From positions 2,102,001 to 2,166,000 of the forward strand of contig BROI01000001.1 in the NCBI GenBank assembly GCA_027923505.1: DNA of 64,000 nucleotides, in the 5' to 3' direction. Each line of letters opens with the position of its first letter. Positions within the stretch are counted from its first letter, which is position 1. Shown here in pieces: positions 1 to 10,802 of this stretch. The position numbers and the translations under genes are program-made. A model generated the notes under the pieces. That model was not told where the DNA came from and did no database searches. It was given only the letters and a program-made list of their open reading frames with translations. The DNA comes from Mayamaea pseudoterrestris (taxonomy: Eukaryota; Bacillariophyta; Bacillariophyceae; Sellaphorales; Sellaphoraceae).

Positions 1-323
1 GACACTTTGTAGTTCCGCAGCGTGTCAACGACAAAGTCCTCTGGAAACGAGCCGACTTTGACATGGCGCGGGCCTTTTGCGTCCATCGCTTGCAGTTTCT
101 GGCCATGAGCCAGGAGATTGAACATCTATCCCAGCCTACCGATAATCCCGCCACCCGTCAGCACATTGAAACGTCGACGGCAAGGAGGATGCATCGATCG
201 AACGCCAAGCAGCCGCGGCGGCAATCGATAGCGGCCGATATGCTCGACGACCAACACACCGAGGATGATTTGATTCAAGTGAAATTCAAACGTCCGCGGA
301 ACGATAGGCCAAGTAGTAAGTGA
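1..323 (+). CDS. C-terminal end of an unrecognised protein (5' part outside window)
   Basis: A reading frame is open from base 3 to a TAA stop at 321-323, giving about 106 residues with no in-frame stop upstream. The gene therefore most likely begins left of the window. The first in-window Met (base 63) sits inside a well-formed stretch rich in charged and hydrophobic residues, so it is probably internal. The tail is basic and polar, with Arg/Lys clusters such as KQPRRQS and KFKRPRNDRP that could serve as nuclear localisation signals. I recognise no domain. The frame could also be a chance extension, but the even composition favours a real C-terminus. Confidence 0.45.
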   Translation, partial: HFVVPQRVNDKVLWKRADFDMARAFCVHRLQFLAMSQEIEHLSQPTDNPATRQHIETSTARRMHRSNAKQPRRQSIAADMLDDQHTEDDLIQVKFKRPRNDRPSSK

Positions 324-1760
324 TACGATAGTAAGAAGTTCAATTATTATGTGCGCTACTACGCTGGACTCTCTACCGGTAACCAGCAACCTGCGTGTTG
401 ATTTCACTTCGACACCTTGTGCCCGGCTGTCTTCGGTACTGGTAATAGTATCCCATGGTTCAACTTGTAGTTGATAGATGCGAGATGCTCATGAATCAGT
501 GGACATGGCAAAGAATGCTTACAGGCATAGGATGGGATTATGTTGGATCCGACGTTAAGGTTGAAAGTGGAACATGTAGGTGGCAGGTGCTTGCTAAGAG
601 TGGCCGCAGAAGTGCAATTGCTGAACTATATCTCGCGCTAGGTTTTAGGCATGTTCATACTTAAATATAAATGGTATTTTATGCGGGACGCGAGCAACTG
701 CACCGTCGATAAGTGTACCGGTACGGTTATTGGCGCGGATAGCGACACCATATGCACCCACCGGAACGTAACAAGACATTCCGCTCCGAAGGCGCTCTCT
801 CTAGTTTTGCCATCACATGTAAGTGGCAACGGACGAGTCTAATGGATAAAAGCGACAAAGTTGTGCCAATGTGCCGTCCGCCGCATTGTAGCTAGTGGCA
901 TGGAACAGAATGGCGCAGCCCATTCTTTTGGTCGACACGTACCAATGATTGCCACATGCAAGGCGCTCCAAATAGTTTACATGCACCCACACTCCTCAAG
1001 CATCAAGCACAGGCCAGGTCATTGCTATCCCGGATGTCATGTGTTTAGTTGTTGCGAGCTTCAGAGGAAGGGCCTGGGCCTGAGCCTGGCGGGAGTCTCA
1101 TAAAGGTCACAATGGAACGATTTTAGATCCTGGGATCTTCCCGTGAACCTACCGCTCGGTAATTTCGTCGAGCCACAGCTGCTGGTCACATGAAAGACGG
1201 TCGTTTGAAGCCTTTTCAGCCTTGAGCCTCCAACCGACCAATGACCGCAACCTTTTTCTTCATCGCTCTCCGAGCCGAAAACGGCTCCACGATTACGTCG
1301 ACGTCGCTCTTCCTCCGAGCCTTGCCGCAGCAAGACTCATTCTGACGAAAAAGCCGCATGGCCTATTGGGTGACCAGCTGTTGATATTTTTCTGTCGCAG
1401 ATGGTCAATATCTGTTTGACTATTGCCCTTAGAAACCAAGCGAGGATGAAAAGTCCCGCTTGTTTATCGAATTTCAGTACCGATACGATGACGGACAATC
1501 TCCGAATGGCCCTAACCCGGAATCCGTCGTCAGTCCATGACCGAGGCCTTTCTTTTCGAGCGCGTTGTTCTTGTGGATTTTGGACCACAACCTCCGAAAC
1601 CGAAGAGGCTCTCGGCCTTCACCATTAATCTGCAAAAGACTGCATTAACCGCTCATTGCATCGTTAAATAACAATGTGCAATCCTCATCTTACTAAAACA
1701 GTTGACATGAGAGCTTACTGCCATGCTATTAACTCTGGTATCGTGCCAACGGTGACCAGT
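324..1760. other. Intergenic, no gene recognised
   Basis: Only short overlapping frames (under 95 codons) occur on both strands, with no recognisable protein, splice-consistent exon chain or tRNA-like fold. The stretch would contain the 3' region of the left-edge gene and the promoter of the next gene. The palindrome TACCGGTA occurs near 373, and a related ACCGGTAC near 716. Nothing else stands out. Confidence 0.5.
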
Positions 1761-2423
1761 ATGCCTCTGAAACCTTCTGCTGCTGCTTCACCCAAGGCCT
1801 CATTGTGCTTTGCCACGTCCCCAACGTCGCAAGCGTCCCCATCTCCTACAACTTCATCAAACAAGCGATCACTATCTCAAGTCAGTGGCACTGGCGAGTG
1901 CAGCATTGAAGCTCGATCCGCCGCAGATATTCCAGCCGTCCCACGTCAACCATCGGATGCGCCATGCACGAAACTATTCAACGCGTTCATACAGCGAGCG
2001 GTTCCTCGATTCATCACGGCCAATCCTCGAACTCGCGGCATGCTTGTCGAACTGATTATTCGCAAAGTGGAAGAAGTGTATCCAGATGCGTTTGTGGAAT
2101 ATTGCTCATCCTGCAACTGCGGACGAAGTCGCGTGGTTCCTCGAGATCGCATCCGCGCATTTGCGGCGAGCAAACTCATTGAAGCTTCCAAGAGTCAATT
2201 GGTGCAAAAACAAATAAAGGCGGAGAAACGTAAGCTCATTGCGCAAAAGGTTCAGGAAGCGAATGCGGCCTTGCGCAAGCAAGATAGTGAGGCTGCTGTT
2301 GCACTCAAGCAGCGTGTTTCGCAGGTTCAGTTCAAGCTGCCTCATGAGGAATTTGGACACGAAGATACGCATTGTAATGATGCAGGCAGCACTCAAAGAA
2401 TGCAGACGGAACTTAAAACATAG
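1761..2423 (+). CDS. Hypothetical protein, Ser/Pro-rich N-terminus and charged helical C-terminus
   Basis: The frame is open from 1674. The first Met (1674) opens a 29-residue stretch of odd composition, and the second in-frame Met at 1761 opens a Ser/Thr/Pro/Ala-rich segment, so I chose 1761 (220 aa). Residues about 70-115 form a compact region (KLFNAFIQRAVPRFI, then LVELIIRKVEEVYPDAFVEY). This is followed by a Cys-containing turn (CSSCNCGRSR) and a long Lys/Gln/Ala-rich segment (about residues 135-190) that looks like a single helix or coiled coil. The middle segment vaguely recalls the helical part of the DUF6824-type domains common in diatoms, but the family's diagnostic start is absent, so I do not assign it. 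No introns are evident. The function is unknown. Confidence 0.5.
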   Translation: MPLKPSAAASPKASLCFATSPTSQASPSPTTSSNKRSLSQVSGTGECSIEARSAADIPAVPRQPSDAPCTKLFNAFIQRAVPRFITANPRTRGMLVELIIRKVEEVYPDAFVEYCSSCNCGRSRVVPRDRIRAFAASKLIEASKSQLVQKQIKAEKRKLIAQKVQEANAALRKQDSEAAVALKQRVSQVQFKLPHEEFGHEDTHCNDAGSTQRMQTELKT

Positions 2424-2796
2424 ACTTGGCCAACCATACACTTTATAATTAATGGGATTTTTTAGCAAAGAGAAATGAACGTAGCCTGCGATCGCCGAGC
2501 GTCTCATTCTCACTTCAGTGACCAATAATGATGGCGACGTAGTTGGCTGCACGAGCCTATCATGAAGCTTTAAACACAATGAGAGACAATCGTAGTCGAT
2601 CCAAACTTTGCAACCATAAAAGGATTAGCTACCCTTTCTCTGTCCCTGTCTTACCGGTACTCTTGCTCCGGCAGACGGCGACGAAAGATCTCGTCCATGC
2701 GATGCGAGCAAAGCAGATGCGCAGCGCATTTGAAAGGAAGGAAACAAACATTAGAGAGACTTGTGAGCACCAAGTATACTTGTATTGATTTTCATC
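2424..2796. other. Intergenic between hypothetical gene and PDHB
   Basis: This 373-bp gap contains the 3' end of the upstream gene and the PDHB promoter. One ACCGGTAC palindrome-like motif lies near 2652. No RNA gene or conserved frame was seen. Confidence 0.45.
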
Positions 2797-3999
2797 ATGT
2801 TTCTCTATCGCTCTTCTGCAAGGACGGCGCGACAGCTGAGTCACGTCGTTGGAGTAAGTCATGCGCCTGCGTTTATCAATGCTGCCTCCTTCGATTGTTT
2901 TCGTCGGACAGTCGACAGCACTGCCCGTTTTGAAAGACTTTATACATATAATCTCACAAATAATCATAAATTGCAGCATAAACGCTCCATGGCTACCGTT
3001 CAAATGGCTGTCCGCGAGGCAATCAACCAAGGGATTGACGAGGAAATGGCGCGCGATCCATCCGTATGGATTTTGGGCGAGGAAGTTGCCCAATACCAAG
3101 GAGCGTACAAGGTTACCAAGGGTTTATATGAAAAGTACGGAGATGCTCGTGTTATCGACACTCCCATTACTGAAATGGGATTTACTGGATTGGCCATTGG
3201 AGCCGCCTACAAGGATACCAAACCGATTGTGGAATTCATGACGATGAATTTTAGCATGCAGGCGATTGATCAAATTGTAAACAGTGCAGCCAAGCAATTC
3301 TACATGAGCGCCGGAGACATTGCTTGTCCAATTGTCTTTCGTGGACCAAACGGTTTCTCGGCTGGAACGGCGGCCCAGCATTCGCAATGCTTTGCCGCGT
3401 GGTACTCGTCTTGCCCTGGCCTCAAGGTTGTTGCTCCCTACTCGAGTGAGGATGCCAAGGGACTCATCAAGGCTGCCATTCGTGATCCAAACCCAGTTGT
3501 TGTCTTGGAGCATGAGTTAATGTATGGCGTTAGCTTTCCCATGTCGGATGAGGCGCAGTCAGAGGACTGGGTGACTCCGATTGGCAAGGCCAAGATTGAG
3601 GTTCAAGGCAGTGACGTGACTCTCATTTCATTTTCCAAGACTGTCGGCCTATGCATTGAAGCGGCAGAAGCCATGAAGGAAAAGGGCGTTTCCGTAGAAG
3701 TGATCAACTTGCTTTCTCTGCGTCCGCTGGACCGCAAAACAATTATTGAAAGCGTCAAAAAGACTGGCCGAGTCGTCACTGTCGAACAAGGATGGCCTCA
3801 GTGTGGCATAGCCTCGGAGATTGCTGCCATTTTGATGGAAACTGATGCATTTAATTACCTTGATGCACCCATGGAGCGTGTGACTGGAGCTGATGTTCCG
3901 ACGCCCTATGCGGCCGAGTTGGAGATTGCATGCTTTCCAGTATTGGATGATGTAGTTTCCGCCATTGAACGCACCACCTATCGTCGCATGGTTGCTTAA
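2797..3999 (+). CDS. PDHB: Pyruvate dehydrogenase E1 component subunit beta, mitochondrial
   Basis: This is the beta subunit of the thiamine-diphosphate E1 enzyme that decarboxylates pyruvate in the mitochondrial matrix. The exons are 2797-2853 and 2977-3999, giving 359 aa, the same as the usual animal length. The 123-nt intron has a GTAAGT donor and TTGCAG acceptor, is phase 0 and is stop-free, so an unspliced reading frame also runs through it. Splicing joins a basic presequence ([19 protein letters not shown]) to [19 protein letters not shown], where the enzyme core begins. Visible family motifs are [17 protein letters not shown] (cofactor-proximal Glu), [41 protein letters not shown], and the C-terminal transketolase fold with [18 protein letters not shown] and DVPTPYA. 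Start 2797 was chosen over the in-frame Met at 2785 because it directly begins the amphipathic presequence. The plastid paralogue is an alternative, but the sequence reads as the mitochondrial type. Confidence 0.95.
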   Translation: MFLYRSSARTARQLSHVVGVSHAPAFINAASFDCFRRTVDSTARFERLYTYNLTNNHKLQHKRSMATVQMAVREAINQGIDEEMARDPSVWILGEEVAQYQGAYKVTKGLYEKYGDARVIDTPITEMGFTGLAIGAAYKDTKPIVEFMTMNFSMQAIDQIVNSAAKQFYMSAGDIACPIVFRGPNGFSAGTAAQHSQCFAAWYSSCPGLKVVAPYSSEDAKGLIKAAIRDPNPVVVLEHELMYGVSFPMSDEAQSEDWVTPIGKAKIEVQGSDVTLISFSKTVGLCIEAAEAMKEKGVSVEVINLLSLRPLDRKTIIESVKKTGRVVTVEQGWPQCGIASEIAAILMETDAFNYLDAPMERVTGADVPTPYAAELEIACFPVLDDVVSAIERTTYRRMVA

Positions 4000-4473
4000 A
4001 TTTGCTAGGTCGCTGCATAAATAGTCACCGTAATTAATCTATTTGTTAATAGGACAATCTGTTTCGTTAATGCATGTCTATCTATCTGTTTCTATTTGTA
4101 TATATTTGGAGTGCATGGGAATGATGCGACTCCTGTCGAGATTTTGGAGCTTGCACAATCCTGTTGAAAATCAATGATAAGAAACAGGTAAGAAGATAAG
4201 ATGCGACAGTTCATGCTCTTCTCACAATTGTATTTCCTTCCATCTGATTGATGTTATCATCAGGTGATCATTGAATGTAGTTAAAGGTTGAATTAATCGT
4301 CATGTGGAAGGAATGCATCAAAGAGGCTGCCAATGATTTCTCAGATTTTATTTTTGTACACTTTACGTCGAATCAGCATGACCAAGAGGTCAATCTGTCC
4401 GCCCGACGATACTATCCTCATTGAAACCAGCAACCGTTGATAAAACTAAAACGACACACGGCACATACCTGAT
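4000..4473. other. Convergent intergenic region
   Basis: This lies between the 3' ends of PDHB (+) and the Misato-like gene (-). It is AT-rich just after PDHB (about 4010-4110), fitting 3' UTR sequence. No frame, RNA gene or repeat is evident. Confidence 0.4.
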
Positions 4474-6390
4474 TCATTCTTCGAAATGCAACTCGCGCTC
4501 GTCCGCTAGACCGCTCCCCTCGGGGGGTCGATACGTGTCTCGCAAGTTGTAGATCAAGGACAGAGAATGCTCCACATCCTCAAGCTCGGGCAAGATGCCA
4601 GTTTTCACATCGCGGTTGTAGAAACCCTTCATCGAAGGCCCAAACACTGACTTCATGTCAGAACAGGTCTTTTGCAAGAAACCGAACGAACGCGTTGAGT
4701 TGCCCAAGACCGAAAGCGTTGTCGTATGTGCCTTTAACTGATACATTGACTTCCAGTAGGATCCTGCCGCATATCCACCTTGCGTCAGCTGCGCCATACT
4801 CTGAGGGAGGACAGTCGCCAGCGACTGCTCGGGCTGATAGCGAACACCCATGCCTTCCATGAGGCAAAGCGTCTGCTCCGATATGGTCGTTCCGAGTGAG
4901 GCGGGTCGCATGGCTGCCGCCAAGCAAAAGTGAGTATGGTTTGACCGGTCTGTCGGAAGTGGGGAACATGCCGACAGTATGCCGTTCTCCGTAGTGTCTT
5001 TCATCCAAAGTCCAGGAAGTTCCTCTCGAGCTCGTTTGCACGACGTTTCTTGTTGGTGTTTCATGCGCAAATCGCGCTCCACACTCGTTCCTTGCTGCAG
5101 CTTGTTGATGGAAAAGTCGGTCGTTGGTAGCAAGCTATCCAATTCAAGCATTAAATGAGTGTTAGACGGCTTCATGGTTGTCAAAAATTCGGCAAACGAC
5201 AGGTACGGAACAGTTCCAAACGGAAATTCGCCTCCATACGATCCGCCGTAGTACGAGTTGAGAGCAATCCGCGCCGACTGGGCGGCTGATGGATGCAGCC
5301 TGTAGCACAAGGTGGCTGCTTCCAATGCAGCGGCAGCTTGCATGATTGAACAAGTATTGGAAAGCGGCAGAATGGCGTGCGCATGCTGAGACTGCTCCGC
5401 CAAGGCAAGACCCGTTTGTAATCGTCTTCGAACGTTCTGCACCTGCTGCGTCCGCCACGTTGGAATATCGACATGCTCCGCCTCTAAAGGCCCCATACTA
5501 GAGTCGTCTTGCTTCTGCTGCTCACTCATGCTGATCATCCACCGACTCGCCGACGGAACCTCCTGCTCCAGCTCCTGCAGCAGCTTGGTGGCCAAACCAT
5601 CGGCCCAGCTGCGACTACCTGCCACCACAACGCCTCCGCACGAGTCGCATTCCTCCAGCAGCCAGCGAAGTCGCTCCAAACAGTCATTTTCAAGCCACGC
5701 TGGCATGGTGTGTGTGTACGAATAGTAGTCGTAGTCTTGATCGAACGATGTCGTTGGTAGACTCAGCAGAGACTTGGGGTGATGGGGCGGCGCCAAGTAG
5801 TCGAACCAGCTTGTCGACGACGCAGCTTCCTTCTGTGTAGAGGTACGCCAATACTCTTCGAGTTGCGATTGTAGCAGAGGCTGCGTCTGACTCTTGAAAA
5901 GCTGTTGCTGGCGGTTGGAAATCTCTTGATCGTCCTCGTCCATCATGTCGTTTTCCTCATCCCAGTTCACTTGCCGCGACTTGCTTTGAAACGTACTCTG
6001 CGATCGATAGCGACTATGTGCATTCGTCGCCATGACTGTGGCAGAGTTTAAAAAGTCGTCAAACGCGTCGTTGACTGGTAAAGCTGCATCAGACTCCTGC
6101 TGCTGCTTCAAATCCAACCGCTCCGTTCCTCCCTTCCAGCAATCATTCACAACGTCGTCCGGTAGTAACGCACTGCTCCGCCGCCGCACCATGTTTCGTC
6201 CCTCATCGACGAACAAGACGCGAGGAACGTAAAGACTGTTGTGTAGAAGGTGCGAAAGGTTTACGTCGCAGTAAGCTTGATCATGGCTAGTCGAGGTGGC
6301 CGCCAAGCCTTGGAGGTTGATTAAATGAGTCGTCAATTCGCACGCCTCGGCGCCGAGTGCAAGATGCAGAATCTGGCGGCGATTGGACAT
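4474..6390 (-). CDS. Misato/DML1-like tubulin-related protein
   Basis: A single-exon frame of 638 aa. Misato (DML1/MSTO1) proteins combine an N-terminal segment resembling the start of tubulin/FtsZ with a tubulin-like core, and act in mitochondrial distribution and morphology. The N-terminus QILHLALGAEACELTTHLINLQ matches the Misato opening pattern of a beta strand, a glycine turn and then N-x-Q. Later motifs fit too: DVNLSHLLH, YVPRVLFVDEGRNM, WFDYLAPPHHPKSLLSLP (about 195-212), and CLERLRWLLEECDSCGGVVVAGS with a following helix (about 233-275), equivalent to the family's EECD-G-Q core. The C-terminal part (RPASLGTTISEQ, then a long tail) also aligns in character. The region at about 130-190 is Gln/Ser-rich and probably disordered. 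No intron is needed. The assignment rests on several dispersed motifs, not on a full alignment. Confidence 0.8.
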   Translation of the reverse strand: MSNRRQILHLALGAEACELTTHLINLQGLAATSTSHDQAYCDVNLSHLLHNSLYVPRVLFVDEGRNMVRRRSSALLPDDVVNDCWKGGTERLDLKQQQESDAALPVNDAFDDFLNSATVMATNAHSRYRSQSTFQSKSRQVNWDEENDMMDEDDQEISNRQQQLFKSQTQPLLQSQLEEYWRTSTQKEAASSTSWFDYLAPPHHPKSLLSLPTTSFDQDYDYYSYTHTMPAWLENDCLERLRWLLEECDSCGGVVVAGSRSWADGLATKLLQELEQEVPSASRWMISMSEQQKQDDSSMGPLEAEHVDIPTWRTQQVQNVRRRLQTGLALAEQSQHAHAILPLSNTCSIMQAAAALEAATLCYRLHPSAAQSARIALNSYYGGSYGGEFPFGTVPYLSFAEFLTTMKPSNTHLMLELDSLLPTTDFSINKLQQGTSVERDLRMKHQQETSCKRAREELPGLWMKDTTENGILSACSPLPTDRSNHTHFCLAAAMRPASLGTTISEQTLCLMEGMGVRYQPEQSLATVLPQSMAQLTQGGYAAGSYWKSMYQLKAHTTTLSVLGNSTRSFGFLQKTCSDMKSVFGPSMKGFYNRDVKTGILPELEDVEHSLSLIYNLRDTYRPPEGSGLADERELHFEE

Positions 6391-6857
6391 GGTAAAGCAT
6401 GCGTCAAATGCATATACTTAGGCTAGCAGGATCAATGCTGATACATGTTGACAAAGGACAAATCGAATGGTGTTGTGAAGAATGAGCGGCTCTGCGTGGC
6501 AAGCAACTCCTCGCGCGGGCGATGAGCGCGTACCGGTACTCAGTCATTGCGGTGAAAACTGCAGTACGTCGTAGAGTACTGGCATTAGTCATTTTGCAGT
6601 CATCAAACGCGCGAAATCGGAACCCATGCCGAACTCCAAGCACCAATCGCAAGCGCCCAAAAGTGCAGCGGTAGGAGTCGGTCGGGTGTGGCCATTCGCA
6701 AATGCGGGCAATACCGCTTCACGATCACCGCGTCGCCTATCGCTTCGCTTGCAGGAGACAATAGTAGCGCTGCTACTTCCTCCGCAGACTCGCATCTTTA
6801 GCGTGGACCTGAGTCAACGAGCCACTGTCAGAGCAACTACCGGTAGTGCAAGTGATT
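6391..6857. other. Divergent promoter region
   Basis: These 467 bp separate the start codons of the Misato-like gene (-) and the next gene (+), so both promoters lie here. It contains two ACCGGTA palindromic motifs (near 6532 and 6839). An overlapping 105-codon frame at 6626-6943 looks like a shadow of the downstream gene and its leader, and I do not call it. Confidence 0.4.
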
Positions 6858-8649
6858 ATGGAAGCGCCAGTTTCGTTGAGTCCGGCAAGTCGCGTGACGC
6901 AGCAATCCACTGCGCCGGAGGGAGAAGCGGAGCGTTTCACTGATGCAGGTCATGACACGAATAATGCATTGACCATGGCGCAGGAGGAAACGGTGCGTCG
7001 ATTCGCCGCCTTGCTCTCCAGCGACGGCAAACCCGCGCCGCTAAAGGACCTTTCGTCACTGCTGGCTTCGTCCGTGGCGGAGGATTCGGTCATTTTGACG
7101 CTGCCGCTGCTGGATCTGCGTTACGCGGAAACGGACAATAGTTCGAGTAGCAGCAGCAGTGCGTTACCAAAGATTGGAGAAAAGAAGGTGATTCATAATG
7201 CTCATTGCAATAGTAGCAGACCAAGCATGACAGCCTCCGTCTTGTCAGGAACAAACGTTGATGGTGCAGGGGGATCTCTGCAGGTGACAGACTCCACCAA
7301 GGCATCATTATCAGCTACTACAAGTCACACCAAATCCACCTCCTGGACCAAGTCCACGTTAGCGTACGCCTCCCACGCGCTCGCCACCAACGTGACGGAT
7401 TTCTTCTCCAACCTCATTGACTCGCGGGTCAAGGCCTGGACGCTGCTGTTGCTGCGGCATTCACTGTCGACGGGCGACACGGAGAGTCGGGCGCGCCTCC
7501 TGGGCATGCTGTCCACCTCCATTTTAGTGCAGCAGGCAACCACCAATCTAAAGACCTTGCCCATGCCGTCGTCGGCGGCGGGGCAGCGCAAGGAAGCCGA
7601 TGTCATTTTGCCGCTGCTGTTGGAAGTGTTTCTGCAATTGTCGATTCAGGACAAGCCGTCGACGATCAAGTTGCTGGCGCCGGGAACTATATCAGGTGCG
7701 TACTACTTGTGGTGTGTGGTATCTTTGATTTTTAACACTTTCGCTTACTACCTTCTTTACAATTGCAGCTGACTTTGAACAAGCCACATTGTCGCCAGGA
7801 GCACTCAAGAAAGTTGTTATCAATCTCGATACCGGCATTATGCTTAGTTGCATGATTGATCAGGCCAGGCTTATTGTCTTCAAGGCTGTCGCCAACGTCA
7901 CCAAAGCCAAGCTACCCTCGTCCATGTCAACCGTCGGGGTCGGATCAACGGAAGACCATGCAAACACGGACAGCAGTAGTAAGGAAAAGCCTGCAAAGCA
8001 AGGAAACTTGTTTCATCAAGCAGAGCCGTCACCAGCTCCCACAAGATTGACGACAGGCTTTAAAAGCTCTCTCGGCTTGTCCACCCTGCCAGTGGCAAGC
8101 GCAGCATCACCAACCTTGCAAAAGGCCAGGAACAGTGCTCTGCGCCTAAACTCCATCTTGCTCGGCAAGCCCGACAGTCAGAGCAAGCCCGCGCAGCTTG
8201 GCATGCGCAAAGGTCGGTCCGTGCAATGGGGCAGTCCTGCACAAATACCAACCATTGCAGCTCCTTTGGCAACCAAGAAACAACGAATGATTGAAAACGC
8301 CGCCAAACTGACCAGCATCAAGTCGTTTGGTCGTCCACACGGTGGGGACTTTGGTAGTGGGCCGCGCAACGCCACGTTTGGAGAGTACGGCCAAGGGGTG
8401 CGCATGTGGGGACGGGACGGACGCATGGCCCACCATCCGCTTCCCATGCAGTGCGCCGTCATGGATGATCAAGTTGGTTTGACTGGCATTGTGGAGCGGA
8501 ATGCAACGTTTGATTGCTCCTCCGCGAAAACTATACCGGCGATGGTTGCGCCAAGAATGGGAATGGGAACTGCGTCGGCGCTTCCAAGGACTGCGACTGG
8601 TCTTGAGAATTGGTTGTTAAAGACCTCCACCGCCAGTCACAAGTGTTAA
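6858..8649 (+). CDS. Hypothetical protein with helical N-terminal domain and basic low-complexity C-terminus
   Basis: The exons are 6858-7695 and 7769-8649, giving 572 aa. The 73-nt intron has a GTGCGT donor and TTGCAG acceptor, and joins codon G|CT. The continuous frame either side and the intron's stop codon support it. ATG 6858 is the first in-frame ATG; ATG 6975 (MAQEETVRRF) is an alternative start. Residues about 40-75 and 170-310 are predicted helical and hydrophobic (FFSNLIDSRVKAWTLLLLRH; VILPLLLEVFLQLSIQDKP; LDTGIMLSCMIDQARLIVFKAVANVTKAK), perhaps a helical-repeat domain. A Ser run interrupts it near 100. The C-terminal 250 residues are basic, Ser/Pro/Gly-rich and probably disordered, ending in short Arg-Met-Gly motifs. 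I do not recognise the family. A distant likeness to the layout of NELF-A-type proteins was considered but is too weak to claim. Confidence 0.65.
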
Positions 8650-8921
8650 ACAAAAAGCGCACGTTCAAACTCTGATACCAATAAATAGGATGGTAATCTT
8701 GCATATTTACATATCGTCCTATTCGAAGAGTAGGTGGCACGACGCTGTGGTGCGTTTAAAGTCGCACCATTTGTTTGCTCAGCAACAGCTACGAGTAAGC
8801 ACGAGATAATTTGCTGCTTTGCGGACATGCACAGCTTAGGTGTTCAATACCAGCCGGTTCGAGCCCAACAACCTGAATATACTGTATACTCACGTCGTCT
8901 AGATATAAAGCAACAGTTTAT

Positions 8922-10304
8922 TTAACTGCTTACAGCTGTCTCTTCCTCCTCCGTACTTGCAATTGCCGACCAGCAAAAGCGATCCAGGATTCGCTGACAC
9001 AAATCCAAACTCTTGCCGTAAACTCCAATCGTCATCTTGGTAAAGCCCGACTTGAGCTCGACAAACGAGAACAAGACAACTTTGCTATTCTTGGCCTTGG
9101 CATTGTGACGAGAAACTTGCTCCAAGAGCTCCGAAGCCGTTCCTTCATAGCGGACCGAGTCCTTGCCATGTTTATATAAGCAATACTCCATCCCCAGCCA
9201 CTGCAGCATCATGACGGCTGGTAACGTCGCCGTCACGCGCGGATAAACATGTGTCAAGTATCCCTGCGTGTTCTTTTTGAACAAAACATCCATTCCGACA
9301 TTGCCCCAGTAACCCAGCGATCGACAATAGTGGACAACATCGCGACAGAATAAAAGCTGTAAATCTCTCAAATAATCTTGCGACGACAAAGTCAATATAG
9401 ATGTTTCACCTTGGCAGATCTCATTTGATCCCAACCAAATAACAGATCCATTGGGATGAATGAAAAAGTGTCCACTGACGGCAAGTTCCGCTTGGAAGTA
9501 TTCCGTGACAATGTAGCTTGACTGTCCACTATCCACCAAGTATTGCGCAAACTTTTCTTCATCCAGCGTCGACTTGATGACAAAGGTTCCCTTGTCATTC
9601 GATAGCGCATGCGTCACCTTGACGATGCAGGGGCGCTCCACCGTTGCGAGCAGTCGTGGTGTTCGTTTCGTTAGCAAATGCAAACTGTCAAGCCCCGACA
9701 AGTGGAAATGCATAAATGGATCATTGATATGCGTCGGAATGCTTTCGCAGGGTGCATAGGCATAGACGCGCGCGTTCACGTCAATCTCCGACACAAACTT
9801 GGGCTCGACAAAGACACTCGGCAAAACGTCCCTCCAATGTTCAAGCAAACCAGCTGGCGGCCGGCCATGCTGCAGGTACATGGGAAAGGCAGTTCCATGG
9901 ACAAGGGCGTACCGACAAGGACCAAGGACGGTACGTGCCAACGGTGTATCGGGTGGGTAGTCGCAAATCCGATAGACTTGATGGTTGAAAAACCGCGCCG
10001 TCCGACTAGCCGATGATGGACTCTCGTAGAGCGCCACAACGTTTGCCGTATCTTGCTGCAAATAATCTAGTCCCTCTAGAATCATGTTTGATACCAGCGT
10101 CTTTTTATCCCACGCCACGACCGAAAATCCGCTGTAGCGTTGCTGCGAATGAAAGGGCCGAGGCAGCGACACAAAATCCGAAAGGCTCGAAAGGGTGCTC
10201 GAGTGGCTGCTTTCGTCGTCGTTGGCGTCATCGTCAATGTCATCATTGCTTTCGCCTCCACTGCTTCCACCAATGTGAATGACCGTCGGTACCTTGACAG
10301 TCAT
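8922..10304 (-). CDS. ATP-grasp superfamily protein (carboxylate-amine ligase-like)
   Basis: A single-exon frame of 460 aa starting at the first ATG (10304); upstream in-frame codons have no ATG. After an acidic Ser/Asp linker (about 10-40) comes an N-terminal Rossmann-like domain (GFSVVAWDKKTLVSNMILEGLDYL). The middle holds the typical ATP-grasp order: a substrate-lid strand with Lys (PCIVKVTHALSNDKGTFVI), a beta-hinge segment (SSYIVTEYFQAEL), a strand with HFFIHPNGSVIWLGSNE, a helix then GYWGNVGMDVLF, and the metal-binding region HVYPRVTATLP, where many relatives have N-x-R. The family usually ligates a carboxylate to an amine or thiol through an acyl-phosphate. The substrate cannot be told from sequence. 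Tyr replacing Asn in the NPR-type motif suggests divergence, and loss of activity cannot be excluded. Confidence 0.7.
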   Translation of the reverse strand: MTVKVPTVIHIGGSSGGESNDDIDDDANDDESSHSSTLSSLSDFVSLPRPFHSQQRYSGFSVVAWDKKTLVSNMILEGLDYLQQDTANVVALYESPSSASRTARFFNHQVYRICDYPPDTPLARTVLGPCRYALVHGTAFPMYLQHGRPPAGLLEHWRDVLPSVFVEPKFVSEIDVNARVYAYAPCESIPTHINDPFMHFHLSGLDSLHLLTKRTPRLLATVERPCIVKVTHALSNDKGTFVIKSTLDEEKFAQYLVDSGQSSYIVTEYFQAELAVSGHFFIHPNGSVIWLGSNEICQGETSILTLSSQDYLRDLQLLFCRDVVHYCRSLGYWGNVGMDVLFKKNTQGYLTHVYPRVTATLPAVMMLQWLGMEYCLYKHGKDSVRYEGTASELLEQVSRHNAKAKNSKVVLFSFVELKSGFTKMTIGVYGKSLDLCQRILDRFCWSAIASTEEEETAVSS

Positions 10305-10802
10305 TGTAGTCGGCGGCTCATAGAAATTGGAGTCAATAATAAAAAGAGCACCGTGGAAGGAACCAGCAAACAAATCGGAAGCTGCAAGTTGAATAAATCC
10401 TAGGGATGCGTACGCAGTCTACGAAAATTTCCTTTCTCCTCTCTGCTACTGCTTTGTGAAAGCTACTGAATTAGTAAAAGAGTAGCCATGTGCCGTCAAA
10501 GGTTAAAGAAGAATTGTGATGGTGGTTCCATCCCAGAGCTGAGCGAGAAGCGGCTCTCGTCCTTGTGAACGTGCGTGATGCGCGCATCAATGGCACGCTA
10601 CTCGCAAGCGGTCGAGAAAAGTCATTGTGCGTCACGTTTGAGTCACAAAACAGCTGACTGCAAGATCTCGTCGCGCAGACTTTGAATTCTGTGAACGATG
10701 TCGAGACGCCTGCGGGACCTGCTAGAGAGTTTGAGCAAGTCAAGGATATAGTGGTATACCATGCCGTAAGTAAGCTGTGCAAGATTTATCGATTTTAGCG
10801 TC
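10305..10802. other. Divergent promoter region
   Basis: These 498 bp lie between two divergent genes. A short upstream ORF begins at an ATG near 10699 (MSRRLRDLLE...) and stops after 17 codons, before the next gene's start. Another ATG at 10761 is followed by a possible 33-nt intron, which would keep frame with ATG 10803 but is implausibly short. No other feature was seen. Confidence 0.35.

Noticed and set aside
6626-6943. 105-codon plus-strand gene
   Set aside because: It overlaps the start of the better supported 572-aa gene in another frame and has no recognisable features.
8845-8875. tRNA-like T-arm (GGTTCGAGCCC)
   Set aside because: The flanking bases do not form the five-pair T stem, and no anticodon or acceptor stem can be placed.
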